Both the position numbers and the translations under genes were made by a program. Source: an uncultured Flavobacterium sp. (lineage in GTDB: Bacteria > Bacteroidota > Bacteroidia > Flavobacteriales > Flavobacteriaceae). Taken from it: a stretch of DNA of 64,000 nucleotides. The first letter of the stretch is position 1; every line of letters starts with the position of its first letter. Under the pieces are notes generated by a model. The model saw nothing but the letters and a program-made list of their open reading frames with translations. It did not search any database and was not told the DNA's origin. Shown piece after piece: positions 7,687 to 16,639 of the stretch. The stretch covers positions 1 through 64,000 of the forward strand of contig CALTVC010000011.1 in assembly GCA_943912855.1 (NCBI GenBank), given 5' to 3'.

Positions 7687-8682
7687 ATGGAATTTAGGAA
7701 AATAGGAAATACCGATTTAGAACTGTCTGTCATCACCTTTGGCGCGTGGGCTGCCGGAGGATGGATGTGGGGCGGTACTGAACGTAATGAGGCCATTGAA
7801 GCCATACAGAAATCATTTGACGAAGGTGTAACCAGTATAGACACCGCTCCAATTTATGGGCAGGGCGACAGCGAAGAAATCGTAGCCGAAGCCATAGCGC
7901 CATTGGGGCGTGATAAGGTGCAGCTGGTAACCAAATTCGGGATGCGCTGGGATTTGGCTCAGGGTACGCTTGCCATGAAAAGCAAGAACAACCAGGGGCA
8001 GGACATAGACATTTATAAATATGCCGGTCGCGAAAGCATCATTAAAGAATGCGAAGACAGCCTGCGCCGCCTGAAGACGGATTATATTGACCTGTACCAA
8101 ATCCACTGGCCGGATGTTACTACACCCATACAGGAAACCTTTGAAACCGTGGCCGAACTGATTAAGCAGGGCAAGGTGCGCTATGCCGGGGTGTGTAATT
8201 ACACGGCAGAACAGGTAGCCGAAGCCAGCAAATATGTAAACATAGTAAGCGATCAGGTGCCGTACAGTATGGTAAAGCGCGATATAGAACAGGAACTGGT
8301 TCCGTATGTACTGGATCATGGCAAGAGCATATTAGCGTACAGTCCGCTGGAACGTGGTTTGCTAACAGGGAAGATGCAACCGGGACACCATTTTGCCGAA
8401 GGCGATCACAGGGCGAATGTGTATTTTTATAAGGACGAAAACCTGAAACGTGTAAATGACGTACTGGATAAACTACGTCCTATGGCAGCAGAGAAAGGTG
8501 CTACCCTTGCCCAACTTGTACTCCGCTGGACGGTAGAGCAACCGGGCATTACCATAGCGCTTGCCGGTGCCCGTAATGCCGAACAGAGTGTAGCGAATGC
8601 CAAAGCAGTAAACATAAAATTAGCCAAAGACGAGATAGCATTCATCAATACGCTTTTGGCCGATTTGCATTTAGTGAAGTAA
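7687..8682 (+). CDS. Aldo/keto reductase
   Basis: This 331-residue NADPH-dependent oxidoreductase is of the AKR superfamily, closest in style to the IolS/YghZ-like group. The (beta/alpha)8 barrel begins with a short hairpin MEFRKIGNTDLELSVITFGAW. The catalytic tetrad is visible: D50 and Y55 in SIDTAPIYGQG, the Lys in LVTKFGM, and the His in YQIHWPD. GARNAEQ near the C-terminus is the usual cofactor-phosphate-binding loop. It is cytosolic and probably reduces aldehydes or sugar ketones; the substrate is not deducible. It ends in a strong bidirectional terminator. Confidence 0.92.
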   Translation: MEFRKIGNTDLELSVITFGAWAAGGWMWGGTERNEAIEAIQKSFDEGVTSIDTAPIYGQGDSEEIVAEAIAPLGRDKVQLVTKFGMRWDLAQGTLAMKSKNNQGQDIDIYKYAGRESIIKECEDSLRRLKTDYIDLYQIHWPDVTTPIQETFETVAELIKQGKVRYAGVCNYTAEQVAEASKYVNIVSDQVPYSMVKRDIEQELVPYVLDHGKSILAYSPLERGLLTGKMQPGHHFAEGDHRANVYFYKDENLKRVNDVLDKLRPMAAEKGATLAQLVLRWTVEQPGITIALAGARNAEQSVANAKAVNIKLAKDEIAFINTLLADLHLVK

Positions 8683-8705
8683 TTGCTTGTTTTATTCATA
8701 TAGGT

Positions 8706-8740
8706 AAAAACCCCGGAGCTTTATGGCTTCGGGGTTTTTT
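8706..8740. terminator. Bidirectional terminator
   Basis: Near-complementary arms AAAACCCCGGAGC and GCTTCGGGGTTTT end in T-runs on both strands. They lie between convergent genes and can serve both. Confidence 0.75.
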
Positions 8741-8743
8741 ATT

Positions 8744-9301
8744 CTATTTTACACCATCTCTTTTCAAGTAAATGATGTATTCGGGTTTCGGTTTTTCAAC
8801 AGGACGTTTGGGCATTGCAAAGATTCCTAAAAATAATACCGTAAAATATATTCCCGTACAAAGGAAATCTACCCAAGTTACTTTTCTTTCGTTATGAATA
8901 TCCCTGGGGGTTATAAATTCATGCCCTTGTAATGTGACGCTAATGTAACGAAGGACTTGTAATATCATTACAAGAAACAGTGTGTTTGCCATCATCATGC
9001 TAAGATGCCCTGCAGCAAATTGGAATAGTGTAATGTCTTTTATGATGTAAGCAGTTATGGAATGCCCTATACTTACCAATAACCAAAACAGGTACATATA
9101 CAGGTTGCGTATTGCCCGGTATTGAAAAAGAATCAAGCCAAGTTGGGTTCCAAATATATAGCCTAAAAGATAATTAGGTGACGGATATGTTTTATAATGA
9201 TAATAGTACAACAAGCCCGTTGAAAATAGGGTGTATACAATTATGGTTAATATATTCCAGATAGTTAGCGGGTATGATCTGAAGAAAGGTTGGGTTTTCA
9301 T
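8744..9301 (-). CDS. Hypothetical integral membrane protein
   Basis: This 185-residue protein has about five hydrophobic helices (roughly 15-33, 45-62, 66-85, 95-117 and 145-162). It has a short cytosolic start and a basic C-terminal tail (PKRPVEKPKPEYIIYLKRDGVK). No family is recognised. It lies between the terminator shared with the aldo/keto reductase and the left end of the prophage-like cluster, and is taken as the left flanking host gene. The frame is convincing because hydrophobic segments alternate with charged loops. Confidence 0.7.
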   Translation of the reverse strand: MKTQPFFRSYPLTIWNILTIIVYTLFSTGLLYYYHYKTYPSPNYLLGYIFGTQLGLILFQYRAIRNLYMYLFWLLVSIGHSITAYIIKDITLFQFAAGHLSMMMANTLFLVMILQVLRYISVTLQGHEFITPRDIHNERKVTWVDFLCTGIYFTVLFLGIFAMPKRPVEKPKPEYIIYLKRDGVK

Positions 9302-9329
9302 TTAGATGAATTGGCTTTGGTAAAAATAC

Positions 9330-9366
9330 AAAATCCCTATGACTGTATTAGAGCCACAGGGATTTT
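9330..9366 (-). terminator. Terminator at the end of the phage late operon
   Basis: Arms AAAATCCCT (9330-9338) and AGGGATTTT (9358-9366) form a 9-bp stem 11 bp beyond the last phage gene. On the minus strand a T-rich tail follows, so it fits the end of the phage transcript. Confidence 0.65.
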
Positions 9367-9377
9367 AGTTTTTGAAA

Positions 9378-10013
9378 TCACTTAGCTAATAGTACACCTC
9401 CTGCCAGTCCTATCCCCAACCAGATGTACCACTTTTTGTAGAGCGGAGTAGGATGTAGCATCTCCGCTGAGGTGAGTTGGGGTGTAGTTACATATGGGTT
9501 GGTATGGGTAACTTCGGTGGTCAGGGTTTCTTTTCCCAGAAACCATTTGCGTTTCGTGCCTATGATTACGCTGGTGCTATTAGGTAGCAGAAGGCTGTCT
9601 ATTTTTATGCCGTTTTGGTCAGATATATATGTAAACGAATACCAGTTGTTTTTAACAAGACCTTGGCGTTTAAACACACACGGTATTGAGTCGGGGTAAT
9701 GCATGGTTATGGTATCAACCACGGTAACGGTTTTATACTTTGTAACCGAATGGACATTGGTAAAACTTTTAGCCAGAGTAGCCAAATCCTTGTCTTTATT
9801 TAAAACCAATTGTTGCAGTTGGGTTTTATCTGTTTGCAGTGTACGGATGCTTGCAGTTTGTGTTCCAAAGGCATTAGTGTAATGCGATACGGTATCGGCA
9901 AGCGCTAATGCAGTTGTGGCTGTCTTTCGATTGGCATTTACACACGTGCCGGTAGCAAAAAGCAGCGCTATGATGAGCGCTGCAATGATAAGGTTTGCTA
10001 TGCGAGGTTTCAT
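9378..10013 (-). CDS. Phage membrane-anchored lysis-region protein (spanin-like)
   Basis: This 211-residue protein has an N-terminal membrane segment (about 6-24), a heptad-like region (about 30-85), a beta-rich middle and a C-terminal hydrophobic helix after PLYKKWYIWLGIGLAGG. It is the last gene of the lysis block and its start overlaps the glucosaminidase stop by ATGA. Similar proteins with this architecture are common at the end of Bacteroidota phage lysis modules (I associate them with DUF6549). A role as spanin or lysis accessory is inferred from position and topology only; the two membrane helices are also compatible with a unimolecular spanin of unusual form. Confidence 0.6.
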   Translation of the reverse strand: MKPRIANLIIAALIIALLFATGTCVNANRKTATTALALADTVSHYTNAFGTQTASIRTLQTDKTQLQQLVLNKDKDLATLAKSFTNVHSVTKYKTVTVVDTITMHYPDSIPCVFKRQGLVKNNWYSFTYISDQNGIKIDSLLLPNSTSVIIGTKRKWFLGKETLTTEVTHTNPYVTTPQLTSAEMLHPTPLYKKWYIWLGIGLAGGVLLAK

Positions 10014-10513
10014 AGGAGTTTTTCTATTGTTTTAATTACGCCTTTTAGTATTCCTGCATAGTTTGGCGCAGTGGCGTATCCTGCCTGGGCTATTGCTTCG
10101 GCGAATAGCAATGGGTTGTGTTTTACCTGTAGTGCTTCTGCATAACGTTTGTTTTTTAGGAAGAACTGCGCATGGTCTGTAAAACAGGCTTCAGGTGTAT
10201 CGTATTTCCTGAAGTAATCCTTTACCTTATAGCGAAACATTTTTACCCCATTTCTTACAATTGGCGTTACGCTAATCACCTGCGGGAATTTAAGGTCGGC
10301 GCGTCTGCTGTATTCGGTGGTGGTGAGGAGCTGTTCATTGCCGTTAATGCCATCAGTATCCTTGACGCCAAAGAAAGCATTTCCGGGAGCGGCTTTTCCC
10401 CAACCGCTCTCTAATGCTGCCTGTGCCAAAATGGCTATGGCACTAATGCCGGTTTTGTTTTCGGTTTTCCTGGCATAGGGAAGGTATTTCTCTACAAATT
10501 CATTGGGTTGCAT
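10010..10513 (-). CDS. Phage endolysin, glucosaminidase domain (GH73-like)
   Basis: This 167-residue soluble protein is one FlgJ/LytB-type N-acetylglucosaminidase domain. The motif AILAQAALESGWGKAAPGNAFFGVK (about 26-50) contains the catalytic Glu (E34) and the structural N-x-F-G turn. F-R-K-Y and A-G-Y-A-T-A-P-N-Y near the C-terminus are standard for the family. It has no signal peptide, so export presumably depends on the holin encoded just upstream. It hydrolyses peptidoglycan during lysis. It overlaps the spanin-like gene by 4 bp and follows the holin gene after 3 bp. Confidence 0.9.
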   Translation of the reverse strand: MQPNEFVEKYLPYARKTENKTGISAIAILAQAALESGWGKAAPGNAFFGVKDTDGINGNEQLLTTTEYSRRADLKFPQVISVTPIVRNGVKMFRYKVKDYFRKYDTPEACFTDHAQFFLKNKRYAEALQVKHNPLLFAEAIAQAGYATAPNYAGILKGVIKTIEKLL

Positions 10514-10516
10514 GAA

Positions 10517-10951
10517 CTATGGTTTTAAATCGGAAATATCTGAGGTAATTTCTTTGGTACGGCTTATAATGCTTTTCAGTAGTTTCCAGAGGTCTTTTCT
10601 GTAAACAGCCTCAAAGTTTTCTTTAACCGATGTGAGCTCGATTACTACGAGTACCAGGGCTATGATTTTGGTGAAAAGATAATCTGCCGAAAACCAGTGT
10701 TTCATAAACCCTGATAGCAGGAAATGGTCTATGATATAAACCGATAGAACAGCGGTGTTGTATAATAGGACTTTGGCTGCTATGTCTGAGAGTCTCCGAC
10801 TTTTCAAGGTGCTCCATCCACCCAGTTTTATGGCTTTGAATATGCCGGTAAAGGTGTCGAGGATTATGGCAAAACCCACAGCTAAGAGCAATCCCTGCAA
10901 TGGCGCTAAAAATGACAGTACAGAGCCTGCCAGGTATTGAAATGTTTTCAC
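10517..10951 (-). CDS. Phage holin
   Basis: This is a 144-residue membrane protein with three to four hydrophobic segments (about 5-35, 58-80 and 86-108). The motif GFAIILDTFTGIFKAIKLGGWSTLKSRR resembles the toxin-secretion/phage-lysis holin family (TcdE/phi29-like), where an Asp in helix 2 is followed by a G-x-x-x-A helix and a basic loop with the S-x-K-x-R pattern. The C-terminus is charged. It directly precedes the endolysin gene, so a role as the pore that releases the endolysin is well supported by context. Confidence 0.82.
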   Translation of the reverse strand: MKTFQYLAGSVLSFLAPLQGLLLAVGFAIILDTFTGIFKAIKLGGWSTLKSRRLSDIAAKVLLYNTAVLSVYIIDHFLLSGFMKHWFSADYLFTKIIALVLVVIELTSVKENFEAVYRKDLWKLLKSIISRTKEITSDISDLKP

Positions 10952-10978
10952 AAACCGAATATTTTAGGCAAATATTCT

Positions 10979-12598
10979 TTAGGTAGTAATGCCACCGTCG
11001 GTAATGGTCCATCCTTTATTTTGGATAAGCGATGTTCTGGCAGCTTGTCCGGCAACCGTGTATTTTGCAGTCGAGAAGTTTGGCTTGAGTCCGGTTTTAA
11101 CGTCTTGTGAAGCCCAACTGTTTAATAGGGTATCATAATTTTGTTTGGAGAACGTATTGGGGTTTTTTCCACTCATGAAACCATCCAGAAGTGTTATGTT
11201 CCTAAAATCCCACATACTGATGTCCTGATTAAAGGCCGCATTAGCCTGAAACATGTAATCCATTCGTGTAACAGATGAGGTATTCCAGTTGTCCAAAGGC
11301 TGGTTAAACGGCATCTGGTTAAACAACAACCTCATAGATGTTACGTTACCTACATCCCAGTTATTAAGAGGCTGGTTGAATGATGTGGCGTTCTGGAACA
11401 TGCTGGAAAGATCTATTGCATCACTCATGTCCCAGGCTCCAATAGGTTGGTTAAATTTACTGTTATAATAAAACATAAAGCTGAAATTGCTTACGTTTCC
11501 TACATCCCAACTATTTATATTTTGATTGAAAGCCATTATGTTCCCGTCTGATGCACCACGGAACATATTTTGCATTATAGTTACTTTGCCAGTGTTCCAG
11601 TTGCCTAATGGCTGGTTGAATTTATATGCCCGACAAAACATTTGTGCCATATCAGTTACATTGCTTGTATCCCAGCTGTTTAGTGGTTGGTTGAAATTAT
11701 CGCAACGATAGAACATCGACTGCATGGTGGTTACTTTAGAAACATCCCAATTATTGATGTTTTGATTGAAAGAAGCTGCACCAGTAAAAGTACTGTACAT
11801 ATCGGTGATGTTGCTTGTGTTCCAGTTTGACAGAGGTTGATTAAAGCCGGTAGCATTATTAAACATCTGTCTTATAGTGGTTGCTTTGCCTGTGTCCCAT
11901 GAATTTATGTTCTGGTTGAAAGTTGTAGCACCGTTAAACATTCCCCTCAATGTGGTTACATTTCCGGTATTCCAATCATCCAAAGGTTGGTTAAACGATG
12001 AAGCTCCATAAAAAGCAGAACCCATATCCGTTACGTTACTTGTATTCCAGTTGTTAATATTCTCATTGAATAAGCTACAATTCCAGAATAGAGAATTCAA
12101 ATCAGTAATCTCTGAAATGTTCCACTCATCCATACGATTGACTATTTCTAATGCATAACAATTAGAAAACATTGCCCTGAGTGAATCCATTCCTGTAAAA
12201 TCAGGGGTATCTAAGGTGTTATTCAGTCTAAGGTTTTCACAACCATAAAAACTCCAGCCTAGATTTCCTAACCAAAGATTCCCCCATCGATTAATCTGTA
12301 ATAGTTTTAATCTGTCGCCGGTATTGTTAAACCTAAACCCTCTGATTTTGCCTTTTACTGTTATTCCGTAAATACCTGAGGTTGCATATTCATGTGTAAC
12401 TTCCCGTTGGTTATACGCGGTAATCCTTTCGGTTGTACCATCTCCCCAATTCACCGTAAAATCGTATTCACCCTCTTCATATAGGGGTAACATGATTTGG
12501 TTCGAAAAACTACTTCCGGTACTTACTTTTGTTGTATCCCAAACTGAGACAAAGGCACTGTTTATTCTTTGCGAACATTTAATTGCACTTGCTCCCAT
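10979..12598 (-). CDS. DUF285/BspA-type repeat protein, candidate phage fibre or receptor-binding protein
   Basis: This 539-residue protein has a PKD-like opening domain (about 25-95) with TVNWGDGTTE. A run of about 12 copies of a 22-26-residue repeat follows, each with FNQ-P/N-L/I-x-x-W, N/D-T-S-N-V-T-x-M and M-F-x-x-A (about 175-480). This is the lipoprotein/BspA-type DUF285 repeat, known in surface proteins. The start is taken at 12598, one base after the upstream stop; the open frame extends 42 bp further into the preceding gene. It lies between a large structural protein and the holin, the usual position of tail fibres. It lacks a signal peptide, consistent with being a virion part rather than a secreted host protein. 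Confidence 0.75.
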   Translation of the reverse strand: MGASAIKCSQRINSAFVSVWDTTKVSTGSSFSNQIMLPLYEEGEYDFTVNWGDGTTERITAYNQREVTHEYATSGIYGITVKGKIRGFRFNNTGDRLKLLQINRWGNLWLGNLGWSFYGCENLRLNNTLDTPDFTGMDSLRAMFSNCYALEIVNRMDEWNISEITDLNSLFWNCSLFNENINNWNTSNVTDMGSAFYGASSFNQPLDDWNTGNVTTLRGMFNGATTFNQNINSWDTGKATTIRQMFNNATGFNQPLSNWNTSNITDMYSTFTGAASFNQNINNWDVSKVTTMQSMFYRCDNFNQPLNSWDTSNVTDMAQMFCRAYKFNQPLGNWNTGKVTIMQNMFRGASDGNIMAFNQNINSWDVGNVSNFSFMFYYNSKFNQPIGAWDMSDAIDLSSMFQNATSFNQPLNNWDVGNVTSMRLLFNQMPFNQPLDNWNTSSVTRMDYMFQANAAFNQDISMWDFRNITLLDGFMSGKNPNTFSKQNYDTLLNSWASQDVKTGLKPNFSTAKYTVAGQAARTSLIQNKGWTITDGGITT

Positions 12599-12599
12599 A

Positions 12600-13973
12600 T
12601 TATTTCCCTGCCAATTTCCCAAATAGTAAGACCGAATCATATTGTTTGAATTTTAGCCCGAAAACACTATTTTTCTCTGCGCTCCTGGCTAATTCGCTTG
12701 CTCCTGTGTGTAAGGTAAGAGGTGACTCTGCCTTAAATTCAGCCATTCCTTTGCCGCATACGTCTCCTTCAATGAGACTGTAATCAGGGAAAATGTTTAC
12801 GGGGACCTTTATCATAAAATCATCTGTGAGTTCAAACGACAGCCAGTATTTATAATCATCAGGCTGAAGAATGTAGACGCCATTAATTATTCTCTCATCT
12901 CTGTCATAAAAGAATTTTACAGGCTTGTTGATATCTCCCACCATAGCAAAGCTATCATCGTTATGCAATGCAGGAATAACCAAACGGACAGAGTTCTGGG
13001 GTTGCTCAAATACTATTTTTGTACTTGCTCCATTCTCAGCACTATGTCTGATTGCGGTACCGTAAGCTGTAACACTATCCTGACCCTCATCCTTGTGTTC
13101 TGCATAATGACTACTTATGGAGTTTGTGGCCAATACATCGTCATAACCGGTAGACTCATTACTTTCTTTGGGTAAGTCGTCAAGGTCGTTTTCACTGGCC
13201 TGTTGTGCTCCCTGTCCAAACTTTCCCGAACCACCTATCCATAACCGCTCGGTGAGGCTACCGTTAATCGTAGCTCTGAGTATAGTCTCACCCTCTTCGG
13301 CTGGCTGAATGTATAGTGGCGATGTCGCAGGTCTGGCATTAATTGCCTCAGACAGACTCCTGCCGGGTAATAAAACACCAAGGTCTATCGTCACTGTGCT
13401 GGCTGCATCTGTAATACTCCTAAAGGTAGGTTCGCTATAATATACCAGTTCTAGGTTAGCTGAAGTTAATACTACAGGGCTGTTATTGCCGTTAGCACTG
13501 CCGTAGTCACCTTTCCCACGTCCTTTCATCTTGTACTTGTATACCGTTCCCCTGGGTACCGAACCATTACGGAGCGTTGTGGTCACCGAAAACCATACAC
13601 TCTGGGTATCGCTTATGGTAAAAGAGTCTCCTGTATTTATAGCATTGAGTATGGCGCTCATGCTGTAGGTAGGGATTCGGATTATGCGAACCAAATCTAT
13701 ATTATCCTGACTTATATCTGCGGCTACAGCCCCAAGTGTGGTTCGTATATACAGTATGTCGGCAAGGGCTGCCTGTAATTGACCTGCCGATGCATATACC
13801 GCCCCGTTTACTACAAACTGGTTGTAGTGCGTAGGAGCAAGCAACACATCATGCCTGTCATAACAGTTAAAAATTTCAAGGTAATTTCCCGATACATTCG
13901 TTACATAATTCTTCAGGTATTCTATGCCGTTTAACGAAAACCGTTTGGTGTTTACCGTACGTATTACATGCAT
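12600..13973 (-). CDS. Phage structural protein, unknown class
   Basis: This 457-residue protein has no recognised domain. The N-terminal part (about 1-100) has short beta strands and a YNQFVVNGAVYASAGQLQAALADIL segment. A beta-rich centre and a region rich in Asn/Ser/Glu (about 245-300) follow, and it ends in compact beta strands. Its start overlaps the connector-like gene stop by ATGA. Position between the connector and the repeat-containing fibre candidate suggests a tail-tip or fibre-base component. Function is inferred from location only. Confidence 0.65.
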   Translation of the reverse strand: MHVIRTVNTKRFSLNGIEYLKNYVTNVSGNYLEIFNCYDRHDVLLAPTHYNQFVVNGAVYASAGQLQAALADILYIRTTLGAVAADISQDNIDLVRIIRIPTYSMSAILNAINTGDSFTISDTQSVWFSVTTTLRNGSVPRGTVYKYKMKGRGKGDYGSANGNNSPVVLTSANLELVYYSEPTFRSITDAASTVTIDLGVLLPGRSLSEAINARPATSPLYIQPAEEGETILRATINGSLTERLWIGGSGKFGQGAQQASENDLDDLPKESNESTGYDDVLATNSISSHYAEHKDEGQDSVTAYGTAIRHSAENGASTKIVFEQPQNSVRLVIPALHNDDSFAMVGDINKPVKFFYDRDERIINGVYILQPDDYKYWLSFELTDDFMIKVPVNIFPDYSLIEGDVCGKGMAEFKAESPLTLHTGASELARSAEKNSVFGLKFKQYDSVLLFGKLAGK

Positions 13974-14479
13974 CAGCCCAGTTTTTTAATACGAAATCCT
14001 CTGCCCGGAGCGCTTTGCCTACAGGGTTTATAATCGGCATTGGCTGTACGGATAAGATAGTTTTTTACGTTTGCCCATAATTGCATTGCAGCATCCCGGT
14101 TTAAGGTATAAAGGTCCTTTTTTGCCAAAGGCTCTACGGGGCGACTACTGTCATTCAGTTTTTCTACCATGCTGAAAGGCGTGTCTACATACGAACCAAA
14201 GTATACATAACGGGCATAAGCGAAGTACGCAAGCACCATCTTCAGACCGTAATTAATGTATTCTACACCGTCGTGCGAGTAGGTCCCGTACGCCATTAGG
14301 CTGTCATACGCTTCGGGATTTTCCACGATTTTGTTGTACAGGCTTTCGCCAATGAGAGGCTGAAGATCCAGCAGCTGGGCATCCAGTATCTGTTCTTTCA
14401 GTTTGTCATCATGTCCTGTTTTAGAGAGCTGTTTGTATCGGGCTATGTCTTCACGGATTATAAGGGGCAGGTGTTCCAT
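13973..14479 (-). CDS. Head-tail connector candidate (DUF6712-like)
   Basis: This is a 168-residue, mainly alpha-helical protein. It overlaps the portal gene end by 29 bp and the next gene start by 4 bp, a sign of translational coupling. The pattern of an acidic helical N-terminus (LIIREDIARYKQL) and LVLAYFAYARYVYFGS resembles small Bacteroidota phage proteins grouped as DUF6712, which sit next to portal genes. A gp6-like connector role is likely from size, helix content and position, but not proven. Confidence 0.6.
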   Translation of the reverse strand: MEHLPLIIREDIARYKQLSKTGHDDKLKEQILDAQLLDLQPLIGESLYNKIVENPEAYDSLMAYGTYSHDGVEYINYGLKMVLAYFAYARYVYFGSYVDTPFSMVEKLNDSSRPVEPLAKKDLYTLNRDAAMQLWANVKNYLIRTANADYKPCRQSAPGRGFRIKKLG

Positions 14480-15611
14480 CGTCTATCAGTTTTATGGGTT
14501 CTACGACAAGGTTTTCCAGGTCGGGCATTTGTGCCAGCAGGCGGTTTAATGTAGCAGTAAGCAGGCTACGCTCTTTAGAGGTGTTTTCCCAATAGGTACG
14601 CTTCATTTCGCGTATGGCCTCGCCACTATTGCCAAACAAAGCGCTGTCATTGGTTTTAACTAATCCGGATGGCAGGTTGTTAAACGCCACCAGTATGTTT
14701 TCCCGTACGCTGTTTTCGGTATAGTTAAAGAGCTCATCGTCTATTTTGCTTTCAATCTGTTTAATCAGTATAGCATCTTCCAGTTTTTCTCCTGCAAAAT
14801 CCATTTCCAGGCACAGTACGCCACCGGTATTTTCGGCACCAAGGCTTTCCTTTATGGCATTCTGAAAAGTTTCACGTTCGCTTTCTGCATCATTGTAGGC
14901 TTTGGTACCGTGCTCCAGCCCACCGCTTACAAGCGGACGCGTAACAACCAGCGTATTGCCAAAAAAGCCCCGACGCAACAACCTGTTTTTGTAAATGCCT
15001 GCCTGTGCTTCACTGTCGCAGTCTTCGGCTACGGCATCTATACGGCTAAGCGGATAGATGAGCTTAGTGTCCATATTAATAAACAAGACCTGACCTTTGT
15101 ATTGCTCCCAACCGCCCGCGGCTTCTACCTGCGCGTTTATTACGGCTTTCCGTGGGTTATAAACATCTATGAGTTCTATGCCACTACGTTTCGGGTTTAT
15201 CCATTCTTTGCACACTGCCACTTTACCTGCGTAATCCGTACTGTCTTTTTTGCCAATGCGGCACCATTCGTAAGGCAGTACGCTAACATCAGCAATCTGG
15301 TACAGGGCATTGTAGTTTATGTGGATGAATACTCCACGCTGTTTTACCAGATCTTCGGCTACGTCATCGGCAAAATCGGCAAGTTTCAGGTTCTTGTGTT
15401 TGTTTACAATAACTTCATCGGCTTCAGGTCCAAAGCCTTTCCCTAACAGGTATTGCACCATTATTGCCGATGCGCTCTTGGCAGTAACGCTGTTGTTTAT
15501 GAGCCGGTCCATGCGCTCAGGGTAGGCGTTGTCTACGTCATTGGCATATACATCGGCACTTTTGCTCCAGGGCGTAAGGCGTTTCCAAATCTCTATAAAA
15601 AGGGTTTTCAT
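14451..15611 (-). CDS. Phage portal protein
   Basis: This 386-residue protein has portal-like architecture. Its short N-terminal helix is followed by an alpha/beta stem region: GVFIHINYNALYQIADVSVLPYEWCRIG (about 94-121), then hinge and clip strands. A long C-terminal helical region carries SVRENILVAFNNLPSGLV and SGEAIREMKRTYWENTSKERSLL, typical of portals. The protein would form the dodecameric DNA-translocation ring at one head vertex. Its ATG overlaps the upstream stop (ATGA at 15608-15611). It is separated from the terminase by about 16 kb, which is unusual. Confidence 0.75.
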   Translation of the reverse strand: MKTLFIEIWKRLTPWSKSADVYANDVDNAYPERMDRLINNSVTAKSASAIMVQYLLGKGFGPEADEVIVNKHKNLKLADFADDVAEDLVKQRGVFIHINYNALYQIADVSVLPYEWCRIGKKDSTDYAGKVAVCKEWINPKRSGIELIDVYNPRKAVINAQVEAAGGWEQYKGQVLFINMDTKLIYPLSRIDAVAEDCDSEAQAGIYKNRLLRRGFFGNTLVVTRPLVSGGLEHGTKAYNDAESERETFQNAIKESLGAENTGGVLCLEMDFAGEKLEDAILIKQIESKIDDELFNYTENSVRENILVAFNNLPSGLVKTNDSALFGNSGEAIREMKRTYWENTSKERSLLTATLNRLLAQMPDLENLVVEPIKLIDDGTPAPYNP

Positions 15612-16018
15612 AGGGCATTACTGTTGTCCTCAAATACGTCTTCGCCCTCAAGTCCTATTTCAGGTATTTCGTCTGAAGGTTCGGGCATACGTGCAAAATA
15701 ACGGGTGCCGTTAGGGCTGGAAAGGAGCTTTTGGGCGTATGCATCGGTAATATTCATGTTGTTAACCAGCGTGTTTGATCCTTGCTCTAACGGAATGTTT
15801 TCATATTCAAGATGCAAACGGTAACGGCAGGGGTTTTCCATAGCTATGTAGTAGTTTTTATAGTGTTCCAAATATCGGTTCAGGCAAAGGGAGCATTGCG
15901 GGTTAAGCGGCCCTGGGAAGAGAGCGGAATATTCCCTGAGGAACACCTCAAGGAACCGCTCGCCCTCACCCGAAATTCCTCGGGTAAGGGTGGCGATATC
16001 CATGGTTTTAAAATCCAT
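15608..16018 (-). CDS. Hypothetical phage protein with CxxC motif
   Basis: This 136-residue protein starts with DFKTMDIATLTRGISGEGERFLEVFLREYSALF. It holds C-x-x-C (PQCSLCLNRYL, about 40-50) and an acidic C-terminus (about 110-136). No family is recognised. It is translationally coupled to the portal gene (ATGA) and follows the tube-like gene by 9 bp, so it is part of the head/tail morphogenesis operon. A second Met at residue 6 is an alternative start. Confidence 0.6.
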   Translation of the reverse strand: MDFKTMDIATLTRGISGEGERFLEVFLREYSALFPGPLNPQCSLCLNRYLEHYKNYYIAMENPCRYRLHLEYENIPLEQGSNTLVNNMNITDAYAQKLLSSPNGTRYFARMPEPSDEIPEIGLEGEDVFEDNSNAL

Positions 16019-16027
16019 ACCGGGCTA

Positions 16028-16639
16028 TTATGTAGATGGTGTGGCAGCTACCAGCTGGGCATCAAACAAGGTTTTTGTAGCGGTGTAATCAGGTGTGTTA
16101 GACGTGTATTTCATAAAGTTTTTAGGAGGGGTAGGTTCTTCAAAACCGTCTACACTTGCCATTTCAAACACGATCATGTTATCGTTTTCCTTACTGCTGT
16201 TTGTCATGGAACTCATTTCAAGTCCGGAATGCAGCCCCAGGATTTCGAAGGCATCGGCACTACCTGCACCTTTCCACATTTGTTCTATGATAATTACATA
16301 CTTGGCACCATCGGCAAGTACAGCCGCATTTTGTTTGTTCAGGGCACTTGGGTTAAAAATCACACCGCTAAAGGTATGCTTGTACTTATCGGGCGCGTTT
16401 TCCTTTTTAACCAGTTCCCAGGCTTTTCCGTTGGCTTGTTTTATGCCCTCAAGCTTGCATACCGCGGCACCGGGGGTAAGCTGTATGCTGGTTACCACCA
16501 ATGGCCTTGTACCGTCGTAGGTAACATTAAGGACATCCTTTTTCTTAACAATGAGTACATTTTGTTCAATACCACCTATTGGGGCATTTGCGCAGTCGAA
16601 AGTAATATCGTTTAACAGTGTGCTTGTACAATCAGACAT
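16028..16639 (-). CDS. Phage tail-tube-like structural protein
   Basis: This is a 203-residue beta-rich protein. Features consistent with a major tail protein are many short alternating strands and the segment FEILGLHSGLEMSSMTNSSKENDNMIVFEMAS (about 127-158), where a loop precedes a domain-closing strand. The acidic/Pro loop GFEEPTPPKNFMKY is followed by a flexible C-terminus. It lies directly downstream of the capsid gene after a 416-bp gap. No motif is diagnostic, so a minor capsid protein is also possible. Confidence 0.5.
   Translation of the reverse strand: MSDCTSTLLNDITFDCANAPIGGIEQNVLIVKKKDVLNVTYDGTRPLVVTSIQLTPGAAVCKLEGIKQANGKAWELVKKENAPDKYKHTFSGVIFNPSALNKQNAAVLADGAKYVIIIEQMWKGAGSADAFEILGLHSGLEMSSMTNSSKENDNMIVFEMASVDGFEEPTPPKNFMKYTSNTPDYTATKTLFDAQLVAATPST

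Noticed and set aside
10623..11012. Alternative minus-strand frame overlapping the holin gene
   Set aside because: Less hydrophobic and lacking the holin pattern; a shadow in another frame.
15812..16615. A 267-codon plus-strand frame
   Set aside because: It overlaps coupled minus-strand phage genes that have better composition and operon spacing; shadow.
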